Shown here: positions 34,635 through 43,797 of the stretch, in pieces
Layout: every line of letters begins with the position of its first letter
Numbering within the stretch: the first letter of the stretch is position 1
NCBI RefSeq assembly: GCF_003852525.1
Contig: NZ_QAJL01000003.1
Location: 316,534 to 380,533, forward strand
Direction of reading: 5' to 3'
Source: Pedobacter sp. KBW06
GTDB lineage: Bacteria > Bacteroidota > Bacteroidia > Sphingobacteriales > Sphingobacteriaceae
Length of the DNA: 64,000 bases
Program-made: the position numbers and the translations under genes
Notes under the pieces: generated by a model
The model's input: only the letters and a program-made list of their open reading frames with translations
Database searches by the model: none
Told to the model about the DNA's origin: nothing

Positions 34635-35218
34635 CTTAAGGTTTGTTCCACATTAACTTTCTTTTTAAGCTTTTCCAGACAACGCAGGCGACTGGTTTTT
34701 ACCACATCAGCGGAGTTGTATTCCATAAAATCTGCAATATCTTTGTCGCTATACCCGTCTTCAAAAAAAAGTAAGATCTGTCTGCATTTCTCTCCCAGCG
34801 CAATCAGCTTCTCCATCAGGTACTGCCGTTCTTCCTTCATCAGGATTTGCTGAACAGCGGTTCTCGCCTGATCAGGAAGCTCATACACAAGACTATCGAT
34901 CGGCATGGCCTGATTTACCTTTCTTTTATTAGTCGTATCTTTCCTTAAAAGGTCAACACATTTATTGGAAAATATTTTGTAGCCATAAGATTTAAGGGCA
35001 GAACGTCCCTCAAAACTGCCTTTAACAATGTTATCGATGATGCTGATAATGGTATCAGAATATGCGCTCGCTGCGTCTTCTTCTGTCATACCGTACTTTT
35101 TTACGCCCTGATGGATAAAATAAAAGAAGGTTTTATACAAATCCCGTTCAAAAATTCTTCGCTGTCCCCCACCTGCTTTTAAGCCCTCCAAAATTGCCAT
35201 ATCTGAGTCTGCCCCCAT
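34631..35218 (-). CDS. ECF-type sigma factor of CHAT-protease operon
   Basis: 195 aa. A sigma-70 region 2-like segment (DLYKTFFYFIHQGVKKYG; DAASAYSDTIISIIDNI; YGYKIFSNKCVDLLRK, ~28-96) and a region 4-like HTH (LGEKCRQILLFFEDGYSDKDIADFM, ~137-161, then VVKTSRLRCLEKLKK) are visible. It belongs to the divergent ECF sigma factors seen beside TPR and CHAT genes in Bacteroidota. It is the first gene of the operon, and its end overlaps the anti-sigma-like gene by 4 bp. It likely drives its own operon. Confidence 0.85.
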   Translation of the reverse strand: MGADSDMAILEGLKAGGGQRRIFERDLYKTFFYFIHQGVKKYGMTEEDAASAYSDTIISIIDNIVKGSFEGRSALKSYGYKIFSNKCVDLLRKDTTNKRKVNQAMPIDSLVYELPDQARTAVQQILMKEERQYLMEKLIALGEKCRQILLFFEDGYSDKDIADFMEYNSADVVKTSRLRCLEKLKKKVNVEQTLR

Positions 35219-35399
35219 AGTTCAAGATATTAAGCTTAATGTAAATTATCGGTTACAATAGGAAAGTTAGTAAAAATAACTTAGGTTAAAAACAATATTC
35301 AGACAGAACATTAAACACTGAAGGTCAGTAATTTAAAGGAAACAGCGATGAGCGATGCTAAATCGAAAAATCTAAATCCTGAATCCTAAAAAAGAGGGT

Positions 35400-35447
35400 A
35401 AAAAAAATCCCGGGCTCCTCATGATTGTTCATGGGAATCCCGGGATT
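35400..35447 (-). terminator. Terminator of DUF6580 gene
   Basis: Arms aatcccggg (35406-35414) and cccgggatt (35439-35447) pair perfectly around a 24-nt loop and, on the minus strand, run into a T tract. Confidence 0.85.
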
Positions 35448-35466
35448 CAGTTGGCAGGATAACTGA

Positions 35467-36057
35467 TTAAGCAGCTATTCTGCTATTCGTTAAACTCAAA
35501 TATGGATATTTAGCTTTAAGCATTTCAAAAGCACCAAACATCACTGCTCCGTAAGCAACTGTTCCGTAAAGGAAACTCTTCTCAAATGGAATGGCCGCAA
35601 TTAAGCATGCGATGTAACCAGCAAATGTAGGCGGGTATAAACCAGGAATATACATGGCGCTGATGTCGCTCACAATCCAGTGCACAAGAACCGCAGCAAC
35701 TGCAGAACCGATAAAAGTTAACACCGTGACTTTATTCAGCATCACTTTACCAATTACTACCATCAGGATAAATGCGATATAGGTCCAGTACCAGCCGCCA
35801 TAGAAAAATCCATAACCTGAAGTTTTTGCTATAAAGAGGTCACTCAGTAATAAAATCAGTAATGGAAAAGCGAAAGCCTTCACATTGTTATTGAAATATG
35901 CCCCTCCGAATAAAGCGATAGCCCCTACTGCAGAGAAATTAGCGATCACTTTAAAGTCACCGGAAAATGGAGCTGCAACACGGATAATGCTGACAAAGAT
36001 GATAATCAATAGCAAGATCATCGTACGCGGATTGAATTTAGATTCAGACATGTTCAT
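35467..36057 (-). CDS. DUF6580 family putative transport protein
   Basis: 196 aa with about five or six hydrophobic helices and few charged residues. It looks like the DUF6580/ECF-transporter S-component-like family: an ANFSAVGAIALFGGAYF segment (~40-56) and repeated FFYGGWYW-type aromatic loops fit. Such proteins bind a small molecule in the inner membrane. It follows the cobalamin-riboswitch operon by about 97 bp with a hairpin between. Its place suggests a role in B12 or precursor uptake across the inner membrane; this is inference. Start at 36057 or 36051. Confidence 0.7.
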   Translation of the reverse strand: MNMSESKFNPRTMILLLIIIFVSIIRVAAPFSGDFKVIANFSAVGAIALFGGAYFNNNVKAFAFPLLILLLSDLFIAKTSGYGFFYGGWYWTYIAFILMVVIGKVMLNKVTVLTFIGSAVAAVLVHWIVSDISAMYIPGLYPPTFAGYIACLIAAIPFEKSFLYGTVAYGAVMFGAFEMLKAKYPYLSLTNSRIAA

Positions 36058-36100
36058 TTAAAATTATACAGCAAAGTTATATTTTTTCTATCGGATAATA

Positions 36101-36138
36101 AAACGGGGAAACTCCAGTTGTGGAATTCCCCCGTTTTT
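36101..36138 (-). terminator. Hairpin between BtuG-like gene and DUF6580 gene
   Basis: Inverted repeat aaacggggaa / ttcccccgttt around a ~15-nt loop, followed on the minus strand by a short T run (four T). It may be a partial terminator that allows some read-through into the DUF6580 gene. Confidence 0.6.
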
Positions 36139-36154
36139 CATTCATTTATTGGTC

Positions 36155-37258
36155 TTAATGAAAGACAAACATCGCCGGAAAATAGTATTCTCCGTAAGTA
36201 ATGGTTTTATTCAATACTCCTGTTTTGGCGTTATAAAAATAAAGTTTATTCACGAGGTAGTTTGCTCCAAAACCATCCTGAACAGTTCCTGTAACCAGTT
36301 CATCCGTCTTTGCGTAATAACCCAGGTTATTTTTATAAAAGGATTGTTTATCCGGAGTAGTTACAAAAGGCTGGTCCAAAGAAGCCTTATTGCCAGATAC
36401 ATATCTGTATAAAGTTTTTCCTCCGCCCCAGCTATTGGCTTTAACCAGGAATACGGTATTTTCTGTACTTGAAGCAGTAATAGGTGAAGCATACCAGGTA
36501 GACCAGGTGGTACTTGGTGTAAACGGAAGCTCTACACTATCTGTGGCTAAAGATTTAGGGTCAGACTGGTACAGGTATTTACCTGCAGTATACCAAACCT
36601 TACCGTTTGGAGTTCTGGCAAAACCAAGGGTAACCCCTTTGATTTTTTTTGCCACGGAATAATCCGAAACATTGTAGATCACTGCGCCATCAGACTGAGA
36701 TAATGCATACACATAGTTTTCTGCCTTTAACATGTCTCCGGTTTGTCCCTTGGTACCCAACAGGCGCATCATCGGTTTATACGTTTTCAGGTTAACAAGG
36801 TAAATTCCATCTGAACTGCTCAACAGGCCATTGTTATCATCGATTCCTACAAAAGCACGCCAGTCGTACTCCGAAGATCCGGGAATTCGTCCCACTTCTT
36901 TCATTGTTTTAGCATCGGCAACCACAACCGGTCCCTTAGCTTTGCTCACTACATATAAGTTGTTTTTGAACATTGTTCCAAACTGCACGGTAGAGGATGC
37001 CGGTTCAAATCCTTTTCCCGGATTTTCTTTCTGAAAAATACTATCCTTCAAACTCGCAGATGCGGCATCAAAAAAGCTGACAGATCCTGTACCATGACCG
37101 AACCATCCTTCATTGATGATAAAAAATCCATCTTCATACTTGCCCTTTACCGGGTTTACTTCCTGCTCTCCTACCGGAGCACTGTCTTTCTTACACGAAA
37201 ATAGTGCAGCAGACAAAACTACTGCTGCTGCTATTCCCTTAAATTCTGTTATTCTCAT
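36155..37258 (-). CDS. BtuG-like beta-propeller lipoprotein (copy 3)
   Basis: 367 aa. Lipoprotein signal (…LSAALFSCKKD), with K-K-D after the Cys resembling the surface-export signal of Bacteroidota lipoproteins. The mature protein is a seven-blade-like propeller pattern (DUF5074/YncE type): GFFIINEGWFGHGTGSVSFFD, LYVVSKAKGPVVVADAKTMKEVGRIPG. BtuG proteins bind cobalamin on the surface and pass it to BtuB. It is the third BtuG-like gene of the operon, with the lowest similarity to the other two, and sits 27 bp after the second surface paralog. Confidence 0.82.
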   Translation of the reverse strand: MRITEFKGIAAAVVLSAALFSCKKDSAPVGEQEVNPVKGKYEDGFFIINEGWFGHGTGSVSFFDAASASLKDSIFQKENPGKGFEPASSTVQFGTMFKNNLYVVSKAKGPVVVADAKTMKEVGRIPGSSEYDWRAFVGIDDNNGLLSSSDGIYLVNLKTYKPMMRLLGTKGQTGDMLKAENYVYALSQSDGAVIYNVSDYSVAKKIKGVTLGFARTPNGKVWYTAGKYLYQSDPKSLATDSVELPFTPSTTWSTWYASPITASSTENTVFLVKANSWGGGKTLYRYVSGNKASLDQPFVTTPDKQSFYKNNLGYYAKTDELVTGTVQDGFGANYLVNKLYFYNAKTGVLNKTITYGEYYFPAMFVFH

Positions 37259-37285
37259 TTATTATTGTGGTGTATTTATATTTGT

Positions 37286-38401
37286 TTAATTCGCTTTCAC
37301 AAGGCTCAGGTCTTCTACACCGATCACTTCTGTAGATAACTCACCTAACCAACCCATATTTGCCTGTATTCCTGTCTGTATCTTGATAAAATCAATTCCA
37401 CCAAGTGCTACAGGTTTACCATCTTTATCTACTGCTTTTGCAATGTCAATTTTATCTCCGCCAACCGTATTATCTGCATATCCCCATGCAAATGGAGCGC
37501 TGGTGATATAAGTGGGAACGGTCATGTCAATTCCGCTTGAAGGCAGCAATGAGCCGGTCAAAGTATATTCATTACCCATTACCCATTCCGGAAAATAGGG
37601 TTGTTTATGAAAAGTATTGGTTTTAACCACTCCCGATTTGCCGTCACTGTCTGTCCATGGCACATCAGCGGTAGCGGGAACAGGTCTTTTATAGGTGACC
37701 GAGTAATTACGTTTGTAGCCCGGTTTATTGAATTCACTACCTGGAACTTCATACCAGGTATCGTCTGCCAGGCCATTTCCGTTTTCATCCTGCATCACCC
37801 AAATGACTCCGGGTTCAGCAAAATTTGCCATTGGGTTTCCATAAACAATGATGTCGTCTTTGTTGACTTCATTGATCACCGTATGGTCGAAACCAAGGAC
37901 GATATATCCACCCCAGGCACCAAGCGTAACCATTCCCTTTTTGCCCAGTATCCCCTGGGCACTGACCAGATTTCCGGGTACTTTATTAATAAACTGTCCC
38001 GGTGCAGGGTTGTATTCCAATAACCTGGTCACAAAACTACTGCTGCCAGGCGTTGCAGGGACGGTAGGTACACCTACATTTAAAATATAAACATAAGTAA
38101 ATGTACCACCCTCTGCTTTTGCAGTATAGGTAACGTTATAAATTCCCGATTTAGGAGGTGTAAATGCGAATGAACTCTCCGTAGTCTTGATCACTCCATC
38201 AAGCGTCCAGGTCTGCTCCACAGCTACACCGTTCTCAATACTTGCAGAGAAGGAGATCTTTTCGTTAACTTTTCCGTTTAATTCTTTATCGGTTATGCCC
38301 ATCTTCACAGCGGGTACCGGTTTCTCCTCTTCATCCTTTTTACAAGATGTTAAAACGCTAAAACCCAGAAGCGCAAGAATGAGGTAATGTTTGATTTTCA
38401 T
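37286..38401 (-). CDS. Surface lipoprotein of B12 locus with PKD/Ig-like domain (copy 2)
   Basis: 371 aa. Lipoprotein signal (FSVLTSCKKDEEEK) followed by an Ig/PKD-like domain (~35-110; GVAVEQTWTLDGVIKTTESSF). The C-terminal ~250 residues are homologous to the 39573 protein: NFAEPGVIWVMQDENGNGLADDTWYEVPGSEF is shared almost residue for residue. The DENGNGLADD stretch resembles a Ca2+-binding loop. The alternating arrangement with BtuG-like genes suggests a surface B12-capture function like that proposed for extra lipoproteins in Bacteroides btu loci; this is inference. Confidence 0.8.
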   Translation of the reverse strand: MKIKHYLILALLGFSVLTSCKKDEEEKPVPAVKMGITDKELNGKVNEKISFSASIENGVAVEQTWTLDGVIKTTESSFAFTPPKSGIYNVTYTAKAEGGTFTYVYILNVGVPTVPATPGSSSFVTRLLEYNPAPGQFINKVPGNLVSAQGILGKKGMVTLGAWGGYIVLGFDHTVINEVNKDDIIVYGNPMANFAEPGVIWVMQDENGNGLADDTWYEVPGSEFNKPGYKRNYSVTYKRPVPATADVPWTDSDGKSGVVKTNTFHKQPYFPEWVMGNEYTLTGSLLPSSGIDMTVPTYITSAPFAWGYADNTVGGDKIDIAKAVDKDGKPVALGGIDFIKIQTGIQANMGWLGELSTEVIGVEDLSLVKAN

Positions 38402-38436
38402 TTGTGTGTAAGTTTAAGAGAGCGGCGTTTATTAAA

Positions 38437-39537
38437 TTATTTATAGCCGTATCTGAATGCAGCAAGCTTAGGCATATCTCCGGTTTCAAAAGAGAATTTA
38501 TTTTTACCGTCAGCACCAAAACAGAAAAATTTTGAGGCACCGGAATCGCCTACGAAAACATCCTTATCCAGTGTATTTACAGTAACACCATATGGGTTTT
38601 TAACATCAGTAGCATCGGTAATAAATTTCAAACCAACTGTTCCGCTGGCTACCGTAAACACATTTAAAAAAGGGTTTGTATAATCACCAATCGCAAAGGC
38701 ACTATTTGCGTTAATCGTTAAAAACTCTATATTGATTTTATCATTTTCAGAAATTTTAGTATCGGTAACACTGCTCACTTTAGTAAGGGTGGGTAAAGCG
38801 CCATTATATACTCCTCTGGTTACTACAAAAAGATCTCCGGAAGTGGTCGCGGAAATTCTTGTAGGGTTAATTGGCACAGGAATATCTTTCAGCTTGGTGA
38901 AGGTATTTAGATCGACCACTGAAATTGATGCATTATTTGAAGTTCTATACATAAAATGGTCAGAGTTGGCTACATAAAGCTTATTGTTTACAATAGCCAT
39001 TTGCTCCAGTGCACCGCCTACAGCAATTCTGGAATCAATGGTTAAGGATGCCGTATCAACTTTAGCAATCTTTCCATCATAAGAAGAAACGTAGGCCTTA
39101 TTCTTATAAAACAGGACATAACGGGGAAGAAAACCCACTTTATCATCCGAAAAAGAGATTCGTTTTAAAGATTTTCCGGTAGCGGTGCTCATCACTTCTA
39201 CATAAGAATCTTTTGCTTCAGGAGTAGTACCTGTAACCACGCAATACAATTTACTTCCGTACTGCTGAAGATCATTTGCATTGAAGCCCAGATCAGTTCC
39301 ATTCTGCTTTCTGAAATAATCCTTCTCTACCAATTTCGAAGTAACATCATAATAGCTGATGCTGCTATTGGCCCTGTTGTTTGCCATACTAAAATATCCC
39401 TCGTTCAGCACATAGACACCAAGGGTGGAAACCGGTCCCGGTACGATGTCAGGCATTTTATCCTTTTTACAAGAAGAAAAACCAGCCATAAGAACTGTGG
39501 CAAGTAAAATCGGTTTTAAAGTAATGTTTAGTTTCAT
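38437..39537 (-). CDS. BtuG-like beta-propeller lipoprotein (copy 2)
   Basis: 366 aa. Lipoprotein signal (ATVLMAGFSSCKKD) and a YncE/DUF5074-type beta-propeller: GVYVLNEGYFSMANNRANSSISYYD, KVGFLPRYVLFYKNKAYVSSYDG, QMAIVNNKLYVANSDH, FTKLKDIPVPINPTRIS. Closely related to the 40472 protein (same VAINLHRLKADRFGDLYVTSRG-like blade). It probably binds cobalamin at the cell surface. It lies between the two PKD/EF-like surface lipoproteins, spaced about 35 bp from each. Confidence 0.85.
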   Translation of the reverse strand: MKLNITLKPILLATVLMAGFSSCKKDKMPDIVPGPVSTLGVYVLNEGYFSMANNRANSSISYYDVTSKLVEKDYFRKQNGTDLGFNANDLQQYGSKLYCVVTGTTPEAKDSYVEVMSTATGKSLKRISFSDDKVGFLPRYVLFYKNKAYVSSYDGKIAKVDTASLTIDSRIAVGGALEQMAIVNNKLYVANSDHFMYRTSNNASISVVDLNTFTKLKDIPVPINPTRISATTSGDLFVVTRGVYNGALPTLTKVSSVTDTKISENDKINIEFLTINANSAFAIGDYTNPFLNVFTVASGTVGLKFITDATDVKNPYGVTVNTLDKDVFVGDSGASKFFCFGADGKNKFSFETGDMPKLAAFRYGYK

Positions 39538-39572
39538 AATCTATATTTTTATAATGTTTAGGTAGTGTACAT

Positions 39573-40424
39573 TTATTTAACAAGACTCAGGTCTGCGACA
39601 CTGGAAATCTCTGTAGAAAACTCCCCTACGGCTTTCAGGTTTGCCTGAATCCCCGTTTGGATTTTGATAAAATCTATGCCCGACAGGACCACGCTTTTTC
39701 CATCTTTATCTACCGCATTTGAAATGTCAATTGCATCTCCGGCGACCAGGTTGTCTGCATATCCTGAGGCGAAAGGCATGCTCGTAATCAGCCCTGGATT
39801 CGTCATATTTATATTGGTAGAAGGAAGTAATGAGCCCTTCAAAGTGTATTCAGTACTACTAAGCCAGTCCGGATAATAAGATTGGCTGTGAACAGTATTG
39901 TTCCCTATCACTCCTGTATTTCCCTGATTGTCTTTCCAGCTCACATCTCCTGTGCCGGGTACCGGTCTTGTATAAGTCACTTCGTAATTCCGTAAATACC
40001 CTGTTTTACCAAATTCACTTCCTGCGATCTCATACCAGGTATCATCGGCTTTACCATTTTTATTGTCGTCTTTCATCACCCATATGATCCCTGGTTCCGC
40101 AAAATTTGACTGCGCGTTACCTTTTACCATAATGTCTGCAAGGTCTTTTCGGTTAGGCACAGTATGGTCAAATCCAAGAACAATGTATCCGCCCCATGCG
40201 CCCAGGCTAACCAGCCCTTCTTTCCCTAAAATGCTCTTTGCCGCATTCATATTGCCCAGCGAAAGATTGATAAACTGTCCCGGTGCAGGAACATACTCGA
40301 CTAAGCTGGTTACAAACTGATTACTTTCAGGAACAACAGGACTGTCGATTTTCCGGTCCTTTTTACATCCAAACCATAATACACTTGCCAAAAGCGTGAT
40401 ACCCAGATAATGTTTAGTGTTCAT
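39573..40424 (-). CDS. Surface lipoprotein of B12 locus (copy 1)
   Basis: About 283 aa. I start at the ATG at 40424 (MNTKHYLGITLLASVLWFGCKKD); an in-frame extension to 40526 overlaps the upstream gene and lacks a signal. The mature part is the same domain as in the 37286 protein, without its Ig-like N-terminus: FVTSLVEYVPAPGQFIN, LGAWGGYIVLGFDHTV, DDNKNGKADDTWYEIAGSEF. Function is unknown; location in a cobalamin-riboswitch operon points to B12 capture. The pair of paralogs suggests duplication together with a btuG copy. Confidence 0.8.
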   Translation of the reverse strand: MNTKHYLGITLLASVLWFGCKKDRKIDSPVVPESNQFVTSLVEYVPAPGQFINLSLGNMNAAKSILGKEGLVSLGAWGGYIVLGFDHTVPNRKDLADIMVKGNAQSNFAEPGIIWVMKDDNKNGKADDTWYEIAGSEFGKTGYLRNYEVTYTRPVPGTGDVSWKDNQGNTGVIGNNTVHSQSYYPDWLSSTEYTLKGSLLPSTNINMTNPGLITSMPFASGYADNLVAGDAIDISNAVDKDGKSVVLSGIDFIKIQTGIQANLKAVGEFSTEISSVADLSLVK

Positions 40425-40471
40425 TGTGTTTGATTTATAATGATTTAATTGTGCCCTCTTTAGTCTCTTTC

Positions 40472-41623
40472 TTATCTGTAAACAAAAGCAAAATGAGCAG
40501 GAATATCTCCTGTAGTCACGTTCCATTTCTTTACGCCTTCCGGACTAAAACAATACAGTACTCCCGGTGAAACATAATTCCCTGCATCGGTTACAAATAC
40601 TTCTTTCGTAAAAGGATTAACAGCAATTCCGTAAGGGATCACAATATTTTTGTCCGTTCCGTCGGTAATAAATTTTTTATCCAGCACTTTCTTACTGAGC
40701 ACATCCAGCATCCCATAAGAAACGGTCATCTTTCCGGTATTATGGCTCCATTCAGAACCATAGAAATAGACAACGTCATTACTAATCGTTAAATTACTCA
40801 CTGCAATATCATATTGTAATTTTACCTGATCTGTCTGGGTATCGATCACGAATAACTTGGAATGAATGTCCAGATAATCTCCTCTTGAGGTTACATACAG
40901 GTCGCCAAATCTATCCGCTTTTAAGCGGTGAAGGTTAATGGCTACATCGATTCGTTTTGTTTCGGTAAAAGAGTTTAGATCTACCACAGAAACGGTACGT
41001 TCATAATTGCCGGGGCTGTATCCTCCGGAGTTGGCAATGTATAATTTATCTTTAACAATCGCCATTTCTTCCGGTTGCCGCCCTACTTTCACCCTTCTGA
41101 CTTCCGACAAGGTGGTTGTATCAATTTCTGCGACAATCCCGTTTGGCTCTGCGGGATTTCCCACCTGCCCTAAATAAGCACTCACATAAGCTTTGCCTTT
41201 ATTAAAAGTAATGTACCGGCAATTGGTAATGTTAATTTGTTGGATACGCTTACCCGTTTTCACATCTAATACTTCCACCTTATTAGAAATATTAACAACG
41301 ATGTACAACTTGGAACCATACACTCCTGCATCATTACCCACATCTCCAAGGCCTTTAACCTGCAAGGGGTTAGCTTCGTTGTAAATATTCCTTCTATATT
41401 GTCCGGCTTCAAAGTCTACATAATCAAGAGAGGCTTTGTTCATTCCCATATTGCCTTCGTTTACCAAATAAATACCTTTAACAGGGTCGTTGGGTCTTGG
41501 TGGAAATAAATACTCTTTTTCTTCTTTTGGTGGTTGAAGATCTTTTCGACAAGCACTCATCAGTGTTACCGCTAGCAGTAAAAATGTGAATGCATTTTGA
41601 AATTTATATCTGATTTTCTTCAT
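40472..41623 (-). CDS. BtuG-like beta-propeller lipoprotein (copy 1)
   Basis: About 383 aa; the start is the ATG at 41623 (MKKIRYKFQNAFTFLL…LMSACRKD). The mature protein is a YncE/DUF5074-type beta-propeller with repeating blades: GIYLVNEGNMGMNKASLDYVD, RYITFNKGKAYVSAYLG, EMAIVKDKLYIANSGG, LHRLKADRFGDLYVTSRG, IPYGIAVNPFTKEVFVTDAG. It directly follows btuB (1-bp gap), which is the arrangement of the BtuB-BtuG pair in Bacteroides, where BtuG caps BtuB and binds B12 tightly. Best BtuG candidate of the three. Confidence 0.88.
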   Translation of the reverse strand: MKKIRYKFQNAFTFLLLAVTLMSACRKDLQPPKEEKEYLFPPRPNDPVKGIYLVNEGNMGMNKASLDYVDFEAGQYRRNIYNEANPLQVKGLGDVGNDAGVYGSKLYIVVNISNKVEVLDVKTGKRIQQINITNCRYITFNKGKAYVSAYLGQVGNPAEPNGIVAEIDTTTLSEVRRVKVGRQPEEMAIVKDKLYIANSGGYSPGNYERTVSVVDLNSFTETKRIDVAINLHRLKADRFGDLYVTSRGDYLDIHSKLFVIDTQTDQVKLQYDIAVSNLTISNDVVYFYGSEWSHNTGKMTVSYGMLDVLSKKVLDKKFITDGTDKNIVIPYGIAVNPFTKEVFVTDAGNYVSPGVLYCFSPEGVKKWNVTTGDIPAHFAFVYR

Positions 41624-41624
41624 A

Positions 41625-43685
41625 TTAATAATCATAAGTTAGGCTAAAACGATAGGAACGACCGGGCATCGGGTAATTGGTAACCACTTCAAATGGCTGG
41701 TTAAGGAGATTATTCACCTCTGCAGTCAGACGGATTTTCCGCTTATGGAGCATGGTATTGTAATGTATCGCCATGTCATGCGTATAAAAGGGCTGTATAT
41801 AATTAACAGGAATATTGGCCGACTGGTCATAGCGTTCCCCGGTATAAAGATAACTGTAGTTCATGGAAAACTTTTGATATGATGCACTCGCCAGGATTGA
41901 AATGTTGTGTAAAGGAATATAAGGAATCCGGTCCCTGTAAGTTCTTGATGCCTTATCTATATCTAAAGCCTGCTGGTAGGTATAATTCAAACCAGCGTTC
42001 AGGCTAAAATCCTTGTTCAGCTGCCATGCAGATTGCATATTTACATCCAGACCTTTTATCCCTACCAGGCCCAGGTTCATCATCGTCCATATCGCCTGTG
42101 AAGTTCCCGGAACTGCAACGATTTTGTCTTTTACTTTATTGTAATACACATCTGCCTGTATAGAGAACTGGGTTAAGGCCTGATTTTCATAGCCCTTTAT
42201 ATAAGTAAATCCGAGATCATATTGTTTGGTATACTCAGGCTTAATCGACCGGGGCTGATAAAAGGTAAAGTACAAATCATTTAGTGTTGGCATCCGGAAA
42301 ATGCTCTTATAAAAAGAACGTATTCTAAATTCCTTTTGGCCAAATGGCTGCCAGGATACCATAACTGTTGGTGTGAGTTCATTATGGTTATCGGGAAGTG
42401 GTCCGGTCTCCACCTTGTCGTACACCAGTGTACTCAATACATTTGCCTGAATATCTACTTTGCCAAAATGGAACTGTGTGGCCAATGCATTTAAAACAGT
42501 ATGTCTCCTTGGATAGGCAAAGCGATAAAGATTGCCGTTCATATCATTCATCTGATAATCTGCAGACCAGACTAAGTCCCAGAAATTATTGACCTTAAAC
42601 TTATTTGCCAGCGAGAGGTAAATTTCCTGCTGATGAACCCTATTGTCTAAAAGACCATCCACCGACACAATATCAGGATTCAGGTAACGTTGGTAATCGT
42701 TTGCATATTTTGCCGCAGCCATCAGGCTATATTTCCCTATATTTTTCTCATAAGTCGATTGTGCGAAGAGATTCCGGTTCCATTGCCGCTGAGAAAAATG
42801 CCAGACATTCGCAACGATAGCTCCCGGTAAACCTTGGTTGTCGTTATAACCATATAGTTTCACACTCCATTTGCTGCTGTCCCGAAGGATCCCATTCAGG
42901 CCCAATTCCAGCCTCATGCTTTGGATATCTCCATCAGTCCTTACCCCTGTAGTGTCCCAGCTCCCATTGGTAGAACGAAACTTATAACGCCCGTTCGCAT
43001 TTTTAAACTCCGCACTGACAGAGCTATAGGTATGATCCGTGATTTTAGATTGCAGTAGTAGAGAAGGGTTAACGAGGCCAAAGGAACCTGTTTTAAATAC
43101 TCCTTTAAAACGATTGGTCCGTCCATCCTCAAAACTTGGTTGTCTGGATTTCAGGTATAAGGAACTTGCCGATGCAAAGCCCTTTGCAGGTTGAAAGATT
43201 GTGCTTTTCTGTCCATTATATAATTCGATCTCTTCGATATTGTCCAAAGAAAATTTCCCAAGATCGACCTGTCCGTTCTGTGCATTTCCAAGATGTACCC
43301 CGTCGTAAAATACGGCTGTATGGTTACTGCCCATACTACGGACATTGATCGTTTTCAAGCCGCCAATCCCTCCATAGTCCTTAAGCTGTACTCCAGAAAA
43401 GAAACGCACCGCATCTGCAACAGAAAGACTGTTCAGCTTTTCGAGTTCTGCACCGGAAAGAATTTGTAAGGGTGTTGAGGAAGTTTGCCTTCTGGTGATT
43501 TTTATGGTCCTGATCTGTACTTCTTTCAGTTCGTTGATCTTATTCAGTGAATCCTTTCTGGATAACTTTACCGTATCGGTCTGTGCCTTTAAATTTAAAG
43601 GCATAATTCCCCCAAGCCAGCTGATGGCCAGAAAAGTAAAAAAACAAGGGTTTATACCTTTAATGGTAAAATTGTTTCTTCTCAT
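41625..43685 (-). CDS. btuB: TonB-dependent cobalamin receptor, BtuB-like
   Basis: 686 aa. Signal peptide (to ~LKAQ), then a TonB-box-like stretch (NELKEVQI, ~50-57), a plug domain (~60-170; SSTPLQILSGAELEKLNSLSVADAVRFFSGVQ, INVRSMGSNHTAVFYDGV) and a 22-strand-type beta-barrel ending in aromatic YRFSLTYDY. Length and plug fit BtuB-like receptors (no SusC-type N-terminal extension). It is the first gene of an operon preceded by a cobalamin riboswitch, so vitamin B12 or a related corrinoid is the near-certain substrate. Confidence 0.93.
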   Translation of the reverse strand: MRRNNFTIKGINPCFFTFLAISWLGGIMPLNLKAQTDTVKLSRKDSLNKINELKEVQIRTIKITRRQTSSTPLQILSGAELEKLNSLSVADAVRFFSGVQLKDYGGIGGLKTINVRSMGSNHTAVFYDGVHLGNAQNGQVDLGKFSLDNIEEIELYNGQKSTIFQPAKGFASASSLYLKSRQPSFEDGRTNRFKGVFKTGSFGLVNPSLLLQSKITDHTYSSVSAEFKNANGRYKFRSTNGSWDTTGVRTDGDIQSMRLELGLNGILRDSSKWSVKLYGYNDNQGLPGAIVANVWHFSQRQWNRNLFAQSTYEKNIGKYSLMAAAKYANDYQRYLNPDIVSVDGLLDNRVHQQEIYLSLANKFKVNNFWDLVWSADYQMNDMNGNLYRFAYPRRHTVLNALATQFHFGKVDIQANVLSTLVYDKVETGPLPDNHNELTPTVMVSWQPFGQKEFRIRSFYKSIFRMPTLNDLYFTFYQPRSIKPEYTKQYDLGFTYIKGYENQALTQFSIQADVYYNKVKDKIVAVPGTSQAIWTMMNLGLVGIKGLDVNMQSAWQLNKDFSLNAGLNYTYQQALDIDKASRTYRDRIPYIPLHNISILASASYQKFSMNYSYLYTGERYDQSANIPVNYIQPFYTHDMAIHYNTMLHKRKIRLTAEVNNLLNQPFEVVTNYPMPGRSYRFSLTYDY

Positions 43686-43797
43686 TTTTGTTGTGAGTTA
43701 TTTACCCACAGCAAACAGTTAGATCAAGGAAATGAAATACAAAAAACAAGCACTCACTCCAAGCTTCAATCCCCGAAAGCTATGAAATATTACACTT

